DNA of 57,298 bases from Pseudomonadota bacterium (GCA_023435265.1 JAEYRZ010000010.1:1-57298), one strand, 5' to 3'; shown: positions 25,844 to 35,235, counted from the first letter of the stretch. Numbers and translations: made by a program. Notes: generated by a model not told the origin, from the letters alone.

Positions 25844-26584
25844 TCAAACACTGCGTCCCACATCGTTGACGGTTTTACCGAGGGCTTCGTCCGCGTTCCG
25901 GATCACCCTTTGGTATGATTCAAATGCGCGCATCGTCTCGATCAGTTCGGTCATCGTGCGGATGGCGTCCACGTTGGATATCTCGACGTAGCCTTGCGAA
26001 ATGGAAAAATTGACCCCCGCTTCGGCGTTCACATCGGTCCGTTTGGTGATGAAGCGTCCCTGGCCGATTTGCTGCAATTGATAGGGGCGTGCAAAATCGA
26101 CGACCTTCAGGGTGCCGACTGAATTGCCGTCCACCACCACCGCCCCATCGGCGCCGATTTCAACCCGACTGCCCTCAATGGCGATGGTGCCGCCCTCTCC
26201 AGCAACCGGCCAACCATCGGCGGTACTCAACAGGCCATCCGCGTTGACCGTAAAATTACCGCTGCGGGTATACTGGCTGCCGTTATCGGTGAGCACTTCG
26301 AAAAAGCCGCTGCCGACGATGGCGGTGTCCAGGGTGTTGCCGGTCCGTTGCAGGGCACCGGCCGAAAAATCGACGATCTGCTCCATCGGCGGCGAATAAG
26401 GGGACAGCGCGGCGGTCGCCGTTTGATGGACAGATTGCTCCTGCGCGGCTTCGGCAACCCTGAAAACCGGTTTCTCCGCCTTGAACCCTACGGTGTTGAG
26501 ATTGGCCAGATTGTTGGAAAGCACGTCCAGGCGCATCTGCTGCAACAACGCGCCCGCCGCTGCCTGGTAGATCATTCCGCTCAT
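25844..26584 (-). CDS. flgF: Proximal rod protein FlgF
   Basis: FlgF (246 aa) caps the proximal rod. It has the rod signature LDVLSNNLANLNTVGFKAEK near residue 20, the IVGSGFFEVLTDNGSQYTRSGNF core, and the C-terminal VEISNVDAIRTMTELIETMRAFE segment. It is the first gene of the flgF-flgG-flgA-flgH-flgI-flgJ run and has a sigma54 promoter 37-51 nt upstream of its ATG. Confidence 0.95.
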   Translation of the reverse strand: MSGMIYQAAAGALLQQMRLDVLSNNLANLNTVGFKAEKPVFRVAEAAQEQSVHQTATAALSPYSPPMEQIVDFSAGALQRTGNTLDTAIVGSGFFEVLTDNGSQYTRSGNFTVNADGLLSTADGWPVAGEGGTIAIEGSRVEIGADGAVVVDGNSVGTLKVVDFARPYQLQQIGQGRFITKRTDVNAEAGVNFSISQGYVEISNVDAIRTMTELIETMRAFESYQRVIRNADEALGKTVNDVGRSV

Positions 26585-26620
26585 GATCGATCCTTTCCGC
26601 CGTCCACCCTCAATCCTTGT

Positions 26621-26635
26621 GCAACGCCCGTGCCG
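26621..26635 (-). promoter_or_regulatory. Sigma54 promoter of flgF-flgG-flgA-flgH-flgI-flgJ
   Basis: Minus-strand CGGCACGGGCGTTGC has GG and GC ten bases apart and differs from TGGCAC-N5-TTGC only at the first base. The predicted start leaves a leader of about 25 nt to flgF. It lies in the 187-bp gap before flgF, which holds no convincing gene. Confidence 0.65.
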
Positions 26636-26771
26636 ATGATTTCCCTGACGCTCCGATTGCGCGATAGCCTTTGCCCCCCGAGGATCGGCGGATGCGATGC
26701 GTGTTCAGCCAGAAGTCCGGGCGGCAGAAATTGCCGGGTGGCCGGCGCATTTCGGCCCTGCGCGCAACCGA

Positions 26772-27272
26772 TCACGCCACCGCTTCCAGTTTGCGTTTCT
26801 CGGCCGATTCGCGGATTTTAAGGGCCAGCGCGACTTCACGGTGCGACAATCCCAAAACCCTGGCGATCTGTTCCGGGGAAATCCCATCTGAGGCCATTGC
26901 AACCGCAGCCCGGCCGGTATCGTCATCCGCCGCGTGCGGTTTTTGGTTTTCAACTGCCGCCCGACCGTTTTTCAGGCAGGCCGATCCATCTGCTACAGGG
27001 GCGCTGTTCAAGGCGAGCGTCTTGAGCTTCAGGCGTTCGGCTTCGATGATTGCGGTCAGCGCGTTGAAGATGGCATCGATCTGCTGGGCCAGCACATGCT
27101 GATGAATCTGCCGGCCGAACAAGGGCATCGATACAGGGGGTATGCCCGTCAGCGCACGCTGGCGCTCTTTACGCTTGCGGCGCAATAAGCCGATCACCAG
27201 CATCAACAGGCACAGCGACGGGGTTCCCACCGTCAGGGCAAACGACCAGACAGGCAGCGTCATCAACGGCAT
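26772..27272 (-). CDS. Membrane-anchored DUF2802-like protein of the flagellar cluster
   Basis: A 166-aa protein with one N-terminal membrane segment (MTLPVWSFALTVGTPSLCLL onward, to residue 30), a basic stop-transfer patch (RRKRKERQR), a helical middle, an Ala/Asp-rich linker and a C-terminal helix-turn-helix-like end (GISPEQIARVLGLSHREVALAL). The layout matches small proteins found after fliA in polar flagellar clusters, annotated DUF2802 or DUF6115. Function is not known; I infer a part in flagellar placement or gene control. It follows fliA by 63 nt. The ATG at 27272 was preferred over 27299 because it starts just before the membrane helix. Confidence 0.6.
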   Translation of the reverse strand: MPLMTLPVWSFALTVGTPSLCLLMLVIGLLRRKRKERQRALTGIPPVSMPLFGRQIHQHVLAQQIDAIFNALTAIIEAERLKLKTLALNSAPVADGSACLKNGRAAVENQKPHAADDDTGRAAVAMASDGISPEQIARVLGLSHREVALALKIRESAEKRKLEAVA

Positions 27273-27335
27273 TCCGATTTCCCTTTCGTTTGGTTGCAAT
27301 CTTCCATACTGCAGCGGTGGAACGGTCGAATGAAA

Positions 27336-28097
27336 TCACGCCTCCAGCAATCCGTCCTTGCGCAACTTGGCCCGTAAGCGCAGGACCGCCTGCGAATGAA
27401 TTTGAGATACCCGGGATTCGGTGATCTCCAGAACCTGCCCGATCTCCTTCATGGTCAACTCATCGCTGTAGTACATGGAGACGACCAATTTTTCTTTTTC
27501 GGGAAGCTGTTCGATGTGCCGGGCGAGATTGGCCTTGATCTCTTTGATGGTGGCCATGGACAATGCGTCGTCGTTATCGTGGTTGTTGAGCAGGTTGCTG
27601 ATGAAATCCTCTTTTTCTTCATGCGTGGAGTAACCGATCTCTTCGAAGCTGATGAACGAGATGGTGGACATGCGTTTGACCTGGTAGAATTGATCCAGGT
27701 CCATGTTCAACTCTTCGGCCACTTCCTCGTCTTTGACTTCACGGCCCAGCCGCTGCTCCAGCTTGAGGTAGGCTTTTTCCAGACTGCGGATCTTCTTGCG
27801 CGTCGTGCGCCCCAAGAAATCCCGGCTGCGCAGCTCACTCAACACCGCGCCTTTGATCCTGAAAACCGCGTAAGTCATGAATTTGTTGTCACGGCTTGGA
27901 TCATAGCGCTCGATGGCCTGAATCAAACCGATGATCCCGACATTGACCAGGTCATCCACTTCCACGGTGGGCGGCAAATGCGTGGCGATCCGGTTGACGA
28001 TCCGATTCACATACGGCAGGTACTCGGCCACGATTTGATTGCGCAGGGTATGGTCCTGCTTGTCCATTTGCTTCAGTTGGGTTTCAACGGCTGACAT
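27336..28097 (-). CDS. fliA: RNA polymerase sigma28 factor for flagellar operons
   Basis: FliA (253 aa) directs late flagellar transcription. Regions seen: 2.1-2.4 with YLPYVNRIVNRIATHLPP, DDLVNVGIIGLIQAIERYDP and KFMTYAVFRIKGAVLSELRS; region 3 with GREVKDEEVAEELNMD; region 4 with LPEKEKLVVSMYYSDELTMKEIGQVLEITESRVSQIHSQA (key part TESRVSQIHSQA). Length is close to E. coli FliA (239). Four sites in this window match its consensus, and its inhibitor FlgM is encoded at 21625-21945. It follows flhG by 86 bp, which hold CGCCG/CGGCG and CCGCG/CGCGG hairpins (28168-28183 and 28135-28147). Confidence 0.97.
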   Translation of the reverse strand: MSAVETQLKQMDKQDHTLRNQIVAEYLPYVNRIVNRIATHLPPTVEVDDLVNVGIIGLIQAIERYDPSRDNKFMTYAVFRIKGAVLSELRSRDFLGRTTRKKIRSLEKAYLKLEQRLGREVKDEEVAEELNMDLDQFYQVKRMSTISFISFEEIGYSTHEEKEDFISNLLNNHDNDDALSMATIKEIKANLARHIEQLPEKEKLVVSMYYSDELTMKEIGQVLEITESRVSQIHSQAVLRLRAKLRKDGLLEA

Positions 28098-28183
28098 CTT
28101 TGTTCTCCATGCAGATCGATACCGGTTGCGGGTTCCGCGAAACGCGGCTAACGCCTGTTAAATTGATCGCCGCAGTACGGCGT

Positions 28184-29068
28184 TTAATTCAAAAAATCGG
28201 TAAGGCACCACTTCATGCCTCTTCCGCTGCTCTGGGGGACGGGGTTGTCGGCCAACTTGCGCGCCAGGGCGGCGAAGTTGCGGCTCGCCCGGGTCAGCGG
28301 CGAAATCTCGCTGACCACTTTCTGCTGCCGTACGCCTTTTTTGACGTTCTCATCCAGCAGGATTCCGCCGTAATACTCCAGCGTGATGTTCAAAAAACGG
28401 TCGGCCACGAGATTGAGCTGCCGGAAGACTTCGTCCGCTTCCTGTTCGCTGGCCGCCGAATTGACGACCAGTTTAAAGTGGCTGGTTCCGTATTTTACGG
28501 AAAGCACTTTCATCAGCGCATAGGCGTCGGTGATCGAGGTCGGCTCGGGTGTGGCCACGACCACGATTTCGTCTGCATTGATGTTAAAATAGAGCACGTT
28601 GGCGGAGATCCCGGCCGCCGTATCGATGAGCAGTATATCGAAATTGAAAATGAACTCCTCCAGCTGGCCGAAAACGCGATTGCGCTCTTCGGAAGTCAAG
28701 GCGGTCATCTCCTGGATCCCCGAAGCGGCCGGCAGAATCTGCAGCCGTCCGGGGCCCGGTACGACGATTTCGGAAAGCTTCTTTTCGCCCCGGATGACAT
28801 GCGACAGATTGTATTCAGGCGCCAGGCCCAGCAGCACATCGAGGTTCCCCAATCCCAGGTCCGCATCCAGAATCAGGACCTTTTTGCCGAATCGGCATAA
28901 TGCAAAGCCCAGATTGGCCACAATGTTGGTTTTGCCTACGCCGCCCTTGCCGCTGGTGATGGTGATCACGCGGGGAGGACAGACCAGGCTTCGTGGCTGC
29001 CCCTGCTCCGCGATTCCGGGTTTGCGCCTGGGCAAATGAATGATATTCGAGTATTCCGCTTTTCTCAT
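28184..29068 (-). CDS. flhG: Flagellum number regulator, MinD-like ATPase
   Basis: FlhG/FleN (294 aa) is a ParA/MinD ATPase that limits flagellar number and, with FlhF, places the flagellum; in polar flagellates it also restrains the FleQ/FlrA activator. Seen: deviant Walker A SGKGGVGKTNIVANLG, LILDADLGLGNLDVLLG, and Walker B-like FDILLIDTAAGIS. The start at 29068 avoids overlap with flhF (8-nt gap); the open frame extends further upstream. The N-terminal 35 residues are a basic, Pro-containing tail that may bind partners, as FleN tails do. Encoded with flhF and fliA. Confidence 0.95.
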   Translation of the reverse strand: MRKAEYSNIIHLPRRKPGIAEQGQPRSLVCPPRVITITSGKGGVGKTNIVANLGFALCRFGKKVLILDADLGLGNLDVLLGLAPEYNLSHVIRGEKKLSEIVVPGPGRLQILPAASGIQEMTALTSEERNRVFGQLEEFIFNFDILLIDTAAGISANVLYFNINADEIVVVATPEPTSITDAYALMKVLSVKYGTSHFKLVVNSAASEQEADEVFRQLNLVADRFLNITLEYYGGILLDENVKKGVRQQKVVSEISPLTRASRNFAALARKLADNPVPQSSGRGMKWCLTDFLN

Positions 29069-29076
29069 CGGGTTGC

Positions 29077-30468
29077 TTACCTGCTGCCGACCCGAAACAT
29101 GGCCGGTCGATAGATGGGTTTGGGGACATATAAATCCGCACAGCACATGCGGCACGGCTTGTACGATTGTCCCAGTGCTGCATCCGCGCTGACAAAGGTG
29201 ACCATATTTTCGTCATTGATGCGTTTGAGGGCCCGGCAGGCATGACGGTGAAAAATATCGGAATTGCGGTTGGCGACCAGCATGTCCGCTGCGGCCTGGC
29301 GATGCTTCGGGATAACTGTTACCGCCGTGCCGTCTTCCGTCCTTGATTTTTCCGGCCACAGCAAACAGGCCAGTCGTGCGGCGGTCGCGGCCTGCAGGCC
29401 TTCGGAAACGGACGCGCTCTTCGACAGGTAGGCTATCGCAAGCCCCGATCGAGCCGCCGTGTTGAGCATTTCGCCATAGGAGACCGCCCAGTCCATCTGG
29501 GTGTAGATCAGGTAACGGGGACTCAGCGTCGAGAAGCAGTCGATCGTTTTCTGCATGCCCTTGCCTGTCGTGGCGGCATTGACCAGCAGGTGCACCTCGA
29601 CCTTTGCGGTGTGCTTCAGGAACAGTTTCAAATCGTCCCTCAGGCCGGTGTCGTCCGGACCGATTCCGGGGGTATCGATCACCACCAGATCGCTGCCCTC
29701 CAGTTTTTTCAGCGCGGCGGTTAGTTCGCGGGGCGTGCCGGCGCGCATCATCGAAATTCCAAGGATGCGCGCATAACGCTCCAGTTCATCGGCCCCGGCA
29801 ACCCGCTGCTGATCGATACTGATCAGTGCCGCACGGTGCCCCTGCAATGCGGCTTCGGCCGCAAGCTTGGCCGCCGTCGTGGTCTTTCCGACACCGCAAG
29901 GTCCGATCAGCATCACGGTCCGCGGTGCCCGGCCGGCTTGAGCCGTCATTCCCTTGGCGCTGATGATCTGCGCCAGCATCGACTGCAATTCACTTTGCCC
30001 GGCGCCGCCGCCCGTGATCAACACACTGATCTTCTCGATCAGTTCGGCGCCAAGTTCGTTGGAAATCCCTTCGCGAAGCATCCGGCGGTGCAAGCCCTGC
30101 AAAGGGTCTTCGGTTTCGACCGTAGTTCGCGGTTCGGACGACAGTTGAACGAATTTGGCGCGCAGCTTTTCCCGGCCCGTGCGCGTGATCGGTTCGAGAC
30201 GGTTCGACAGGGTTCGGATGCCCGCCGCTTCGGCGGGCGGTGCCGGTTCCCGAACCGGACTTGCCTGGGTCACGGATATCTCCGACTCGGAAGGCTCCGG
30301 CGCATCGACCGCCGCCGTAACCACCACCTGCTCGGTTTTGGGCCCGAACAGGCGGCCAGCTTTTTTATGGGTCTTGGCCGAGAGGATGACTGCCTCCTCT
30401 CCGAATTCCTTCTTGATCATGCGCAATGCATCCGACATGCTGCCCGCTTCGAATCGCTTAATTTTCAT
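29077..30468 (-). CDS. flhF: SRP-type GTPase FlhF with Ada-like zinc tail
   Basis: FlhF (463 aa) marks the site of a (usually polar) flagellum. It has a basic N-terminal segment (MKIKRFEAGSMSDAL), a central NG GTPase with P-loop LIGPCGVGKTTTAAKLA, DQQR in SIDQQRVAGADEL and VIDTPGIGPDD, and LIYTQMDWAVSYG in place of the usual TKxD. After the GTPase fold a tail of about 90 residues carries VANRNSDIFHRHAC, then YKPCRMCCADLY, a four-ligand pattern like the small Ada-type zinc domains (NKNSxxFHxPxC...PCxxC). The ATG at 30468 has GGAG upstream; a TTG two codons earlier was not used. It overlaps the flhA end by 11 nt. Confidence 0.94.
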   Translation of the reverse strand: MKIKRFEAGSMSDALRMIKKEFGEEAVILSAKTHKKAGRLFGPKTEQVVVTAAVDAPEPSESEISVTQASPVREPAPPAEAAGIRTLSNRLEPITRTGREKLRAKFVQLSSEPRTTVETEDPLQGLHRRMLREGISNELGAELIEKISVLITGGGAGQSELQSMLAQIISAKGMTAQAGRAPRTVMLIGPCGVGKTTTAAKLAAEAALQGHRAALISIDQQRVAGADELERYARILGISMMRAGTPRELTAALKKLEGSDLVVIDTPGIGPDDTGLRDDLKLFLKHTAKVEVHLLVNAATTGKGMQKTIDCFSTLSPRYLIYTQMDWAVSYGEMLNTAARSGLAIAYLSKSASVSEGLQAATAARLACLLWPEKSRTEDGTAVTVIPKHRQAAADMLVANRNSDIFHRHACRALKRINDENMVTFVSADAALGQSYKPCRMCCADLYVPKPIYRPAMFRVGSR

Positions 30469-32572
30469 CCGCAAGCTCCACGACGCCTATGGATTGAATC
30501 CGCACGTTGGATTCGATTTCATCATATGAAAGCACCACCAGATTGGGGATGAACCGGTCGACCAGTTTTTTGAAATGCGGCCGGATGCGCCCCGAGCAGA
30601 GTACGACCGGCTGAACGTTCAAGGGACCGAATTTCTCCAGTTTCATTGCCAGGCGCTGCATCGTCTTCTGGGCCGTTTGGGGCTCGATGGCCAGGTATTC
30701 TCCCCGGTCCGTCTGCTGAATGGCTTCGGCAAGCCTCCGTTCCAGGGGGTGCCCGAGCGTCACGACAGTCAACTGGCCGTCCGCCCCCATGAACTGATGC
30801 GTGATGGTACGCGAGAGCGACTGGCGCACAAATTCGGTCAAGGTTTCGATCTGCTTGACCGAAGGCGCCCAGTCCGCCATGGCTTCCACAATCGTGAGGA
30901 AGTCGCGGACCTGGATCTGCTCCCGGAGCAGGTGCTGCAGTACTTTGACGACCCCCCCCAGGGAGAGATGATTGGGGATCAATTCTTCCACGACTTTGGG
31001 ATGACTTTCCTTGAGGGTCTCGAGCATGCCCTGAACTTCCTGGCGGCCGATCAGTTCATGGGCATGGCGCCGGATGACATCCGACAGGTGCGTGGTCATC
31101 ACCGTCGCCAGATCCACCACCGTATACCCCTTGGCAATGGCTTCCTCGCGCACGCGCTCTTTGATCCAGAATGCTTCTATGCCGTAGGTCGGCTCCTTGG
31201 TTCGGATGCCGTCCACCGAACCGTCGGCCGATCCCGGGTTCATGGCCAGGAAGTGACTGAGCACCAGATCGCCGCGCGCGAGTTCGTTGCCTTTCAGCTT
31301 GATCACGTATTCTCCTGGTTTTAGCTGCATATTGTCCTGGATATGGATCGATGGAACGACGATGCCGATCTCCTGCGCGATCTGCCGGCGGATCGATTTG
31401 ATGCGCTCCAGCAGTTCGCCGTCCTGCTGGACATCGACCATCGGGATCAACCCGTATCCGATTTCGAGGCCGAGGATATCGACGGGCGGAAGCGGCTTGA
31501 ATGTCTCAGAAGATTCGCCTGCCGCATCGCCCGCTTGCGCCTGGGCTTCTTCGCGCTGGTTACGGGCGTGGCGTTGTTTTTCAAATTGGATCACGGCGTA
31601 AGCGGTTCCGGCGGCGAGCAGCGACAAGGTTAGAAAAGGTACGGTGGGAAGTCCCGGAATCAGTGCGAAGCCGAAGAGAATCGCTGCGGCCATAGAAATC
31701 GCGCGCGGTTTGAGCAGCATCTGCGAACCGATTTCCAACCCGAGATTGTTTTCTGCACCGGCACGGCTGACGACAATGCCGGCGGCCGTGGAGATGATCA
31801 GCGCCGGCACCTGACTGACCAGCCCGTCGCCTACGGTCAGCAACGTATAGTTGCGGGCCGCGTCCGCGAAGGACATCCCGTTCTGAAAGACGCCGATGGC
31901 GAAGCCGGCGACGATGTTGATCAGGGTGATGAGGATGCCGGCAATGGCATCGCCGCGCACAAATTTGTTGGCGCCGTCCATGGCGCCGTAATATTCCGAC
32001 TCGCGCGACAATTGCTGCCGGCGCTGGCGGGCCTCGTTCTCGTCGATGATGCCGGCGTTGAGGTCGGCGTCGATGCTCATCTGTTTGCCCGGCATGGCAT
32101 CCAGGGTGAAGCGGGCCGCCACTTCGGCGATTCGCCCGGCGCCTTTGGTGATGACCACGAAGTTGATCACCACCAGGATGATGAAAACGATCAGCCCGAC
32201 GACGAAGTTGCCGCCCACCACGAAATTGCCGAACGCCATGATCACTTTCCCGGCGGCAAGCGTTCCCTGATCGCCGTGCAGCAGGATCAGTCGCGTGGAG
32301 GCGATATTCAGGGCCAGCCGGAACAGCGTCGCCAACAGCAACACCGATGGAAAAGCCGAAAAATCGAGTGGCTTGAGCACATACATGCCCACCAGCAGAA
32401 TGAGCACGGAAAATGTTATGTTAAAAGAGAGCAGCAGATCGAGCAGGATGGTCGGGATCGGGATGATCATGACCATCAGGATGCACATGGCGGAAATGCC
32501 AAGGGCCACGTCGGAGTTATTGGCGAAGAAGGCGAAACGGGGATTACTTTGGGTGGCCTGTGCGATCTCCAT
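30458..32572 (-). CDS. flhA: Flagellar type III export gate protein FlhA
   Basis: FlhA (704 aa) is the main export gate, with eight membrane helices (about residues 15-320) and a cytosolic nonameric ring that docks chaperone-substrate complexes. Seen: the LLSFNITFSVLILLVGMYV and FPSVLLLATLFRLALNIAST blocks, the FHIPEP region with AARFTLDAMPGKQMSIDADLNAG (key part DAMPGKQMSIDADL), and the C-terminal VLCSGRIRPHFKKLVDRF and LVVLSYDEI. Length equals the family norm. It heads flhA-flhF-flhG-fliA with a sigma54 promoter 54-68 nt upstream, separate from flhB. Confidence 0.97.
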   Translation of the reverse strand: MEIAQATQSNPRFAFFANNSDVALGISAMCILMVMIIPIPTILLDLLLSFNITFSVLILLVGMYVLKPLDFSAFPSVLLLATLFRLALNIASTRLILLHGDQGTLAAGKVIMAFGNFVVGGNFVVGLIVFIILVVINFVVITKGAGRIAEVAARFTLDAMPGKQMSIDADLNAGIIDENEARQRRQQLSRESEYYGAMDGANKFVRGDAIAGILITLINIVAGFAIGVFQNGMSFADAARNYTLLTVGDGLVSQVPALIISTAAGIVVSRAGAENNLGLEIGSQMLLKPRAISMAAAILFGFALIPGLPTVPFLTLSLLAAGTAYAVIQFEKQRHARNQREEAQAQAGDAAGESSETFKPLPPVDILGLEIGYGLIPMVDVQQDGELLERIKSIRRQIAQEIGIVVPSIHIQDNMQLKPGEYVIKLKGNELARGDLVLSHFLAMNPGSADGSVDGIRTKEPTYGIEAFWIKERVREEAIAKGYTVVDLATVMTTHLSDVIRRHAHELIGRQEVQGMLETLKESHPKVVEELIPNHLSLGGVVKVLQHLLREQIQVRDFLTIVEAMADWAPSVKQIETLTEFVRQSLSRTITHQFMGADGQLTVVTLGHPLERRLAEAIQQTDRGEYLAIEPQTAQKTMQRLAMKLEKFGPLNVQPVVLCSGRIRPHFKKLVDRFIPNLVVLSYDEIESNVRIQSIGVVELADEN

Positions 32573-32625
32573 GGTCAGTCGCTTTTATCCTATCCGGGCG
32601 GTTGATTTTGACGAACCGGGATTTT

Positions 32626-32640
32626 GCATTTTCCATGCCC
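32626..32640 (-). promoter_or_regulatory. Sigma54 promoter of flhA-flhF-flhG-fliA
   Basis: Minus-strand GGGCATGGAAAATGC has the GG-N10-GC spacing and GGCAT/TGC cores. A CCCGTG/CACGGG hairpin (32638-32654) sits directly upstream of the -24 element. The predicted leader to flhA is about 42 nt. Confidence 0.58.
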
Positions 32641-33091
32641 GTGTATGCCACGGGCTGAAGTACTTGTTTTATCCATCACCTACCCACCCTATCCACCCGA
32701 TTTGTTTACCAGAACGCCTGTGCCTCATCTTCCAGCGGCCACCGGCTCGGGGTTCGCCGCAGCGTCAATATTCCGTCCGTGGATTCTACGGCGCGTGGCG
32801 GTCGATCGGCGTCGACGGCCCAGTGCAGCGACAGGTGGGAATTTTAATTATAGAAATGCACCGGTACGCGTCCGGAAGAATTGGAGGCTGCGAGGGCATC
32901 GAAACCCGACTTGCATTGGAGATGGCACGCCGGTGTGCTAGTACACGTTTTCACAAAACGGGATCGGTTTGGGTTGATGATCGAGCGGTCTCGGGGGTCG
33001 GGTATCGATATCCAATTCGGTTGAGATCCCGATCGCGACCCCGACCCCGAAGTGATATTGGCAAACTGCCGCTTGAGCATTTCAGTATATG
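32641..33091. other. Intergenic region between flhB and flhA
   Basis: The 519-bp gap 32573-33091 holds no convincing gene. Besides the sigma54 promoter it contains an 11-bp sequence TATAGAAATGC (32849-32859) that recurs before motA2, and near 32993-33052 an imperfect inverted repeat of GGGGTCGGG/CCCGACCCC-type sequence with GATC motifs. The latter may fold in the flhB 3' end, but has no U-tract. Confidence 0.5.
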
Positions 33092-34156
33092 CTAGCCGGC
33101 CATTCCTTTGAGCCGGTAGACATACGCCAGGATTTCGGCAACGGCATGATAAAGATCGGCGGGTATGTACTGATCGATTTCGACATTCCTGAACAAAGTT
33201 CGCGCCAGGGGCTTCTGCTCTACGATCGGAATGCCGTGCGCTTCGGCGATGGCCTTGATTCTTTCGGCGACTTTGCCCGCTCCTTTGGCTACGATGCGCG
33301 GTGCCGGCATACTGCGCTCGAACCTGAGTGCGATGGCCAGGTGCGTCGGGTTGGTGATGACCACCGTGGCCTTGGGGACTGCCTGCATCATCCTGCGAAG
33401 TGCCATTTCACGCTGAGCGGCACGAATGCGGGAGCGCACCACCGGATCGCCCTCGCGTTGTTTATACTCGTCCTTGACCTCCTGCTTGGTCATGCGCAGA
33501 TCCTTCTCGTGCCGCCAGAGCTGGAACACATAGTCGAGCCCCGCCAGTACGACCAGGACCATGCAGGTATAAAACCCGAGCCTTAGTGACACCTGTCCGA
33601 TGAACGCCAGGATCTCCGCCGGAGGCAGCGCCACCATGGCGGGGATTTCATCCATTTTGCCCTTGAGCATGATGTACGCTGTCCCGCCGACAATCAGGAC
33701 TTTGATCAACGCCTTGATCAGCTCCGCCAGGGCGCGCACCGAGAAAAGGCGTTTGAGTCCACTGAGCGGATTGAGCTTGCTCAGCTTCGGAACGAGCGGC
33801 TCGCCGGTCAGCATGAAGCCGAATTGAATGACATTGGCCAGAATCCCGGCCGCGAGAATGATCAGCACCAGCGGCGCCAAGATGATGACGATGCGCAGGA
33901 ACAGTCCCCAGAAGTAATGCTGGATCGAGGCGGCGGACGCTCCCGGTTCCCCTGTCTGCCGGAGAATCGTGGCCGTCAGTTCGAGCAGTTCATTGAACAT
34001 CCAGCCGCCGCCGAAGTAAAAGAAACTGAAGGCGCCTAAAAGAACCGCCACAGAGGGGATCTCCCGGCTCTGAGCGACCTGCCCTTTTCTGCGCGCTTCT
34101 TCGCGCTTTTTTGGGGTTGCGCGCTCGGTTTTTTCCTGATCGTTGCTTTCAGCCAT
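33092..34156 (-). CDS. flhB: Flagellar export switch protein FlhB
   Basis: FlhB (354 aa) switches export from rod/hook to filament substrates. The N-terminus is hydrophilic and basic (ERATPKKREEARRKGQVAQS, typical), followed by four membrane helices to about residue 215 and a cytosolic domain with the self-cleavage motif NPTH in VVITNPTHLAIALRF. The C-terminus has the PIVEQKPLARTLF block. It is the last gene of the motA2-to-flhB operon; the fliR stop lies 12 nt upstream. Confidence 0.97.
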   Translation of the reverse strand: MAESNDQEKTERATPKKREEARRKGQVAQSREIPSVAVLLGAFSFFYFGGGWMFNELLELTATILRQTGEPGASAASIQHYFWGLFLRIVIILAPLVLIILAAGILANVIQFGFMLTGEPLVPKLSKLNPLSGLKRLFSVRALAELIKALIKVLIVGGTAYIMLKGKMDEIPAMVALPPAEILAFIGQVSLRLGFYTCMVLVVLAGLDYVFQLWRHEKDLRMTKQEVKDEYKQREGDPVVRSRIRAAQREMALRRMMQAVPKATVVITNPTHLAIALRFERSMPAPRIVAKGAGKVAERIKAIAEAHGIPIVEQKPLARTLFRNVEIDQYIPADLYHAVAEILAYVYRLKGMAG

Positions 34157-34168
34157 TCCGAAAAGTAC

Positions 34169-34948
34169 CTAGGTCAGCCATCCGACGAGCGATTGAATGG
34201 TCTTGCCCAGCATAATAAAGGCTTCGTAAAGAAAGTTGCTGCAAAACGGCAGCGATACGCCCAGGAAGAACAATCCAAGCAAAATCTTCAACGGCATGGC
34301 GACCACGAAAATCTGCATCTGCGGAACGGTCCGGGCCACCAGCCCGAGGGCCACGCTGGTCAACAGCAGGGCGACCATCACCGGCGCACCGATCCGCACG
34401 GCCACGACAAATGCATTGCCCGAAAGCATCATCAGCAATTCGAACATGTTTTGATCGGGCTGCACTCCCCACAGTGGAATCCGTTGGAACGCATCGCTCA
34501 AGGCGCCGATAAAATACAGATGCACATTGAACGCCAGAAAAAGCATCATGGCGAAGATGTTCAAAAACTGCGCGAGCAGCGGTATCTGCAGGCTGGAGGC
34601 GGGATCGACCACATTGGCGAGGGAGAACCCCATCTGGAAACCGATTGTTTGTCCGGCCAGTTGAATACCTGCGAAAAAGAGCTGAACGATCAAACCGATC
34701 ATCAAACCCACAGCGGCTTCGACGGCCAGCCCGATGATCAGCTGCGCGGGCCTGTCCAGCAGATCCGGAGCGGCGTACGGCAGATGGGGCAGGATCAGCA
34801 GCGAAACGGCCACGGTCAACCCCGCCTTGAGCATGACAGGAACACTCTGCGAGTCGAGAAAAGGAACCGAGAAGAGAATCGCCGCCACGCGCACCATCAC
34901 GAACAGGAACGCCTGTACCTGGTCGAGCGGGAAATTCAGCAGCAGCAT
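34169..34948 (-). CDS. fliR: Flagellar export apparatus protein FliR
   Basis: FliR (259 aa) is a polytopic part of the FliPQR export gate. Visible features are the N-terminal FPLDQVQAFLFVMVRVAAIL helix, LVFLFFAG-like GLIVQLFFAGIQLAGQTIGFQMGFSLANVVDP (key part GFQMGFSLANVVDP), and helices to the C-terminus. It starts 6 nt after fliQ and precedes flhB. Confidence 0.95.
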   Translation of the reverse strand: MLLLNFPLDQVQAFLFVMVRVAAILFSVPFLDSQSVPVMLKAGLTVAVSLLILPHLPYAAPDLLDRPAQLIIGLAVEAAVGLMIGLIVQLFFAGIQLAGQTIGFQMGFSLANVVDPASSLQIPLLAQFLNIFAMMLFLAFNVHLYFIGALSDAFQRIPLWGVQPDQNMFELLMMLSGNAFVVAVRIGAPVMVALLLTSVALGLVARTVPQMQIFVVAMPLKILLGLFFLGVSLPFCSNFLYEAFIMLGKTIQSLVGWLT

Positions 34949-34954
34949 CGACGA

Positions 34955-35224
34955 CTACCTCAGATACATCGGCAGATTGACGATCATGTTTTGCGTGAAT
35001 TCGCTGATGATCCGCAGCATCCAGGGGAAAAAGACCAGCAAGGCCACTGCCACCGCCAGCATTTTAGGCACGAAAACGAGGGTCATTTCGTTGATCTGGG
35101 TCGCTGCCTGAAACATGCTGACCAGAATGCCCACGACGAGCCCCACCGAAAGCATGGGCGCCGCCAGCATGATCGTCATCTTGATCGCTTCCATCAAGAA
35201 ACCGGTGATGAATTCAGGGGACAT
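34955..35224 (-). CDS. fliQ: Flagellar export apparatus protein FliQ
   Basis: FliQ (89 aa) has the two-helix hairpin of the family: an N-terminal amphipathic start, MLAAPMLSVGLVVGILVSMFQAATQINEMTL (key part GILVSMFQAATQINE), and LAVAVALLVFFPWML. Four copies surround FliPR in the gate. It lies between fliP and fliR with 11-nt and 6-nt gaps. Confidence 0.95.
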   Translation of the reverse strand: MSPEFITGFLMEAIKMTIMLAAPMLSVGLVVGILVSMFQAATQINEMTLVFVPKMLAVAVALLVFFPWMLRIISEFTQNMIVNLPMYLR

Positions 35225-35235
35225 CGGGATCCTTT

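Noticed and set aside
32624..32941. 105-codon plus-strand open frame in the flhB-flhA gap
   Set aside because: No ribosome site, Pro/Arg-rich, and it crosses the sigma54 promoter region of the opposite strand.
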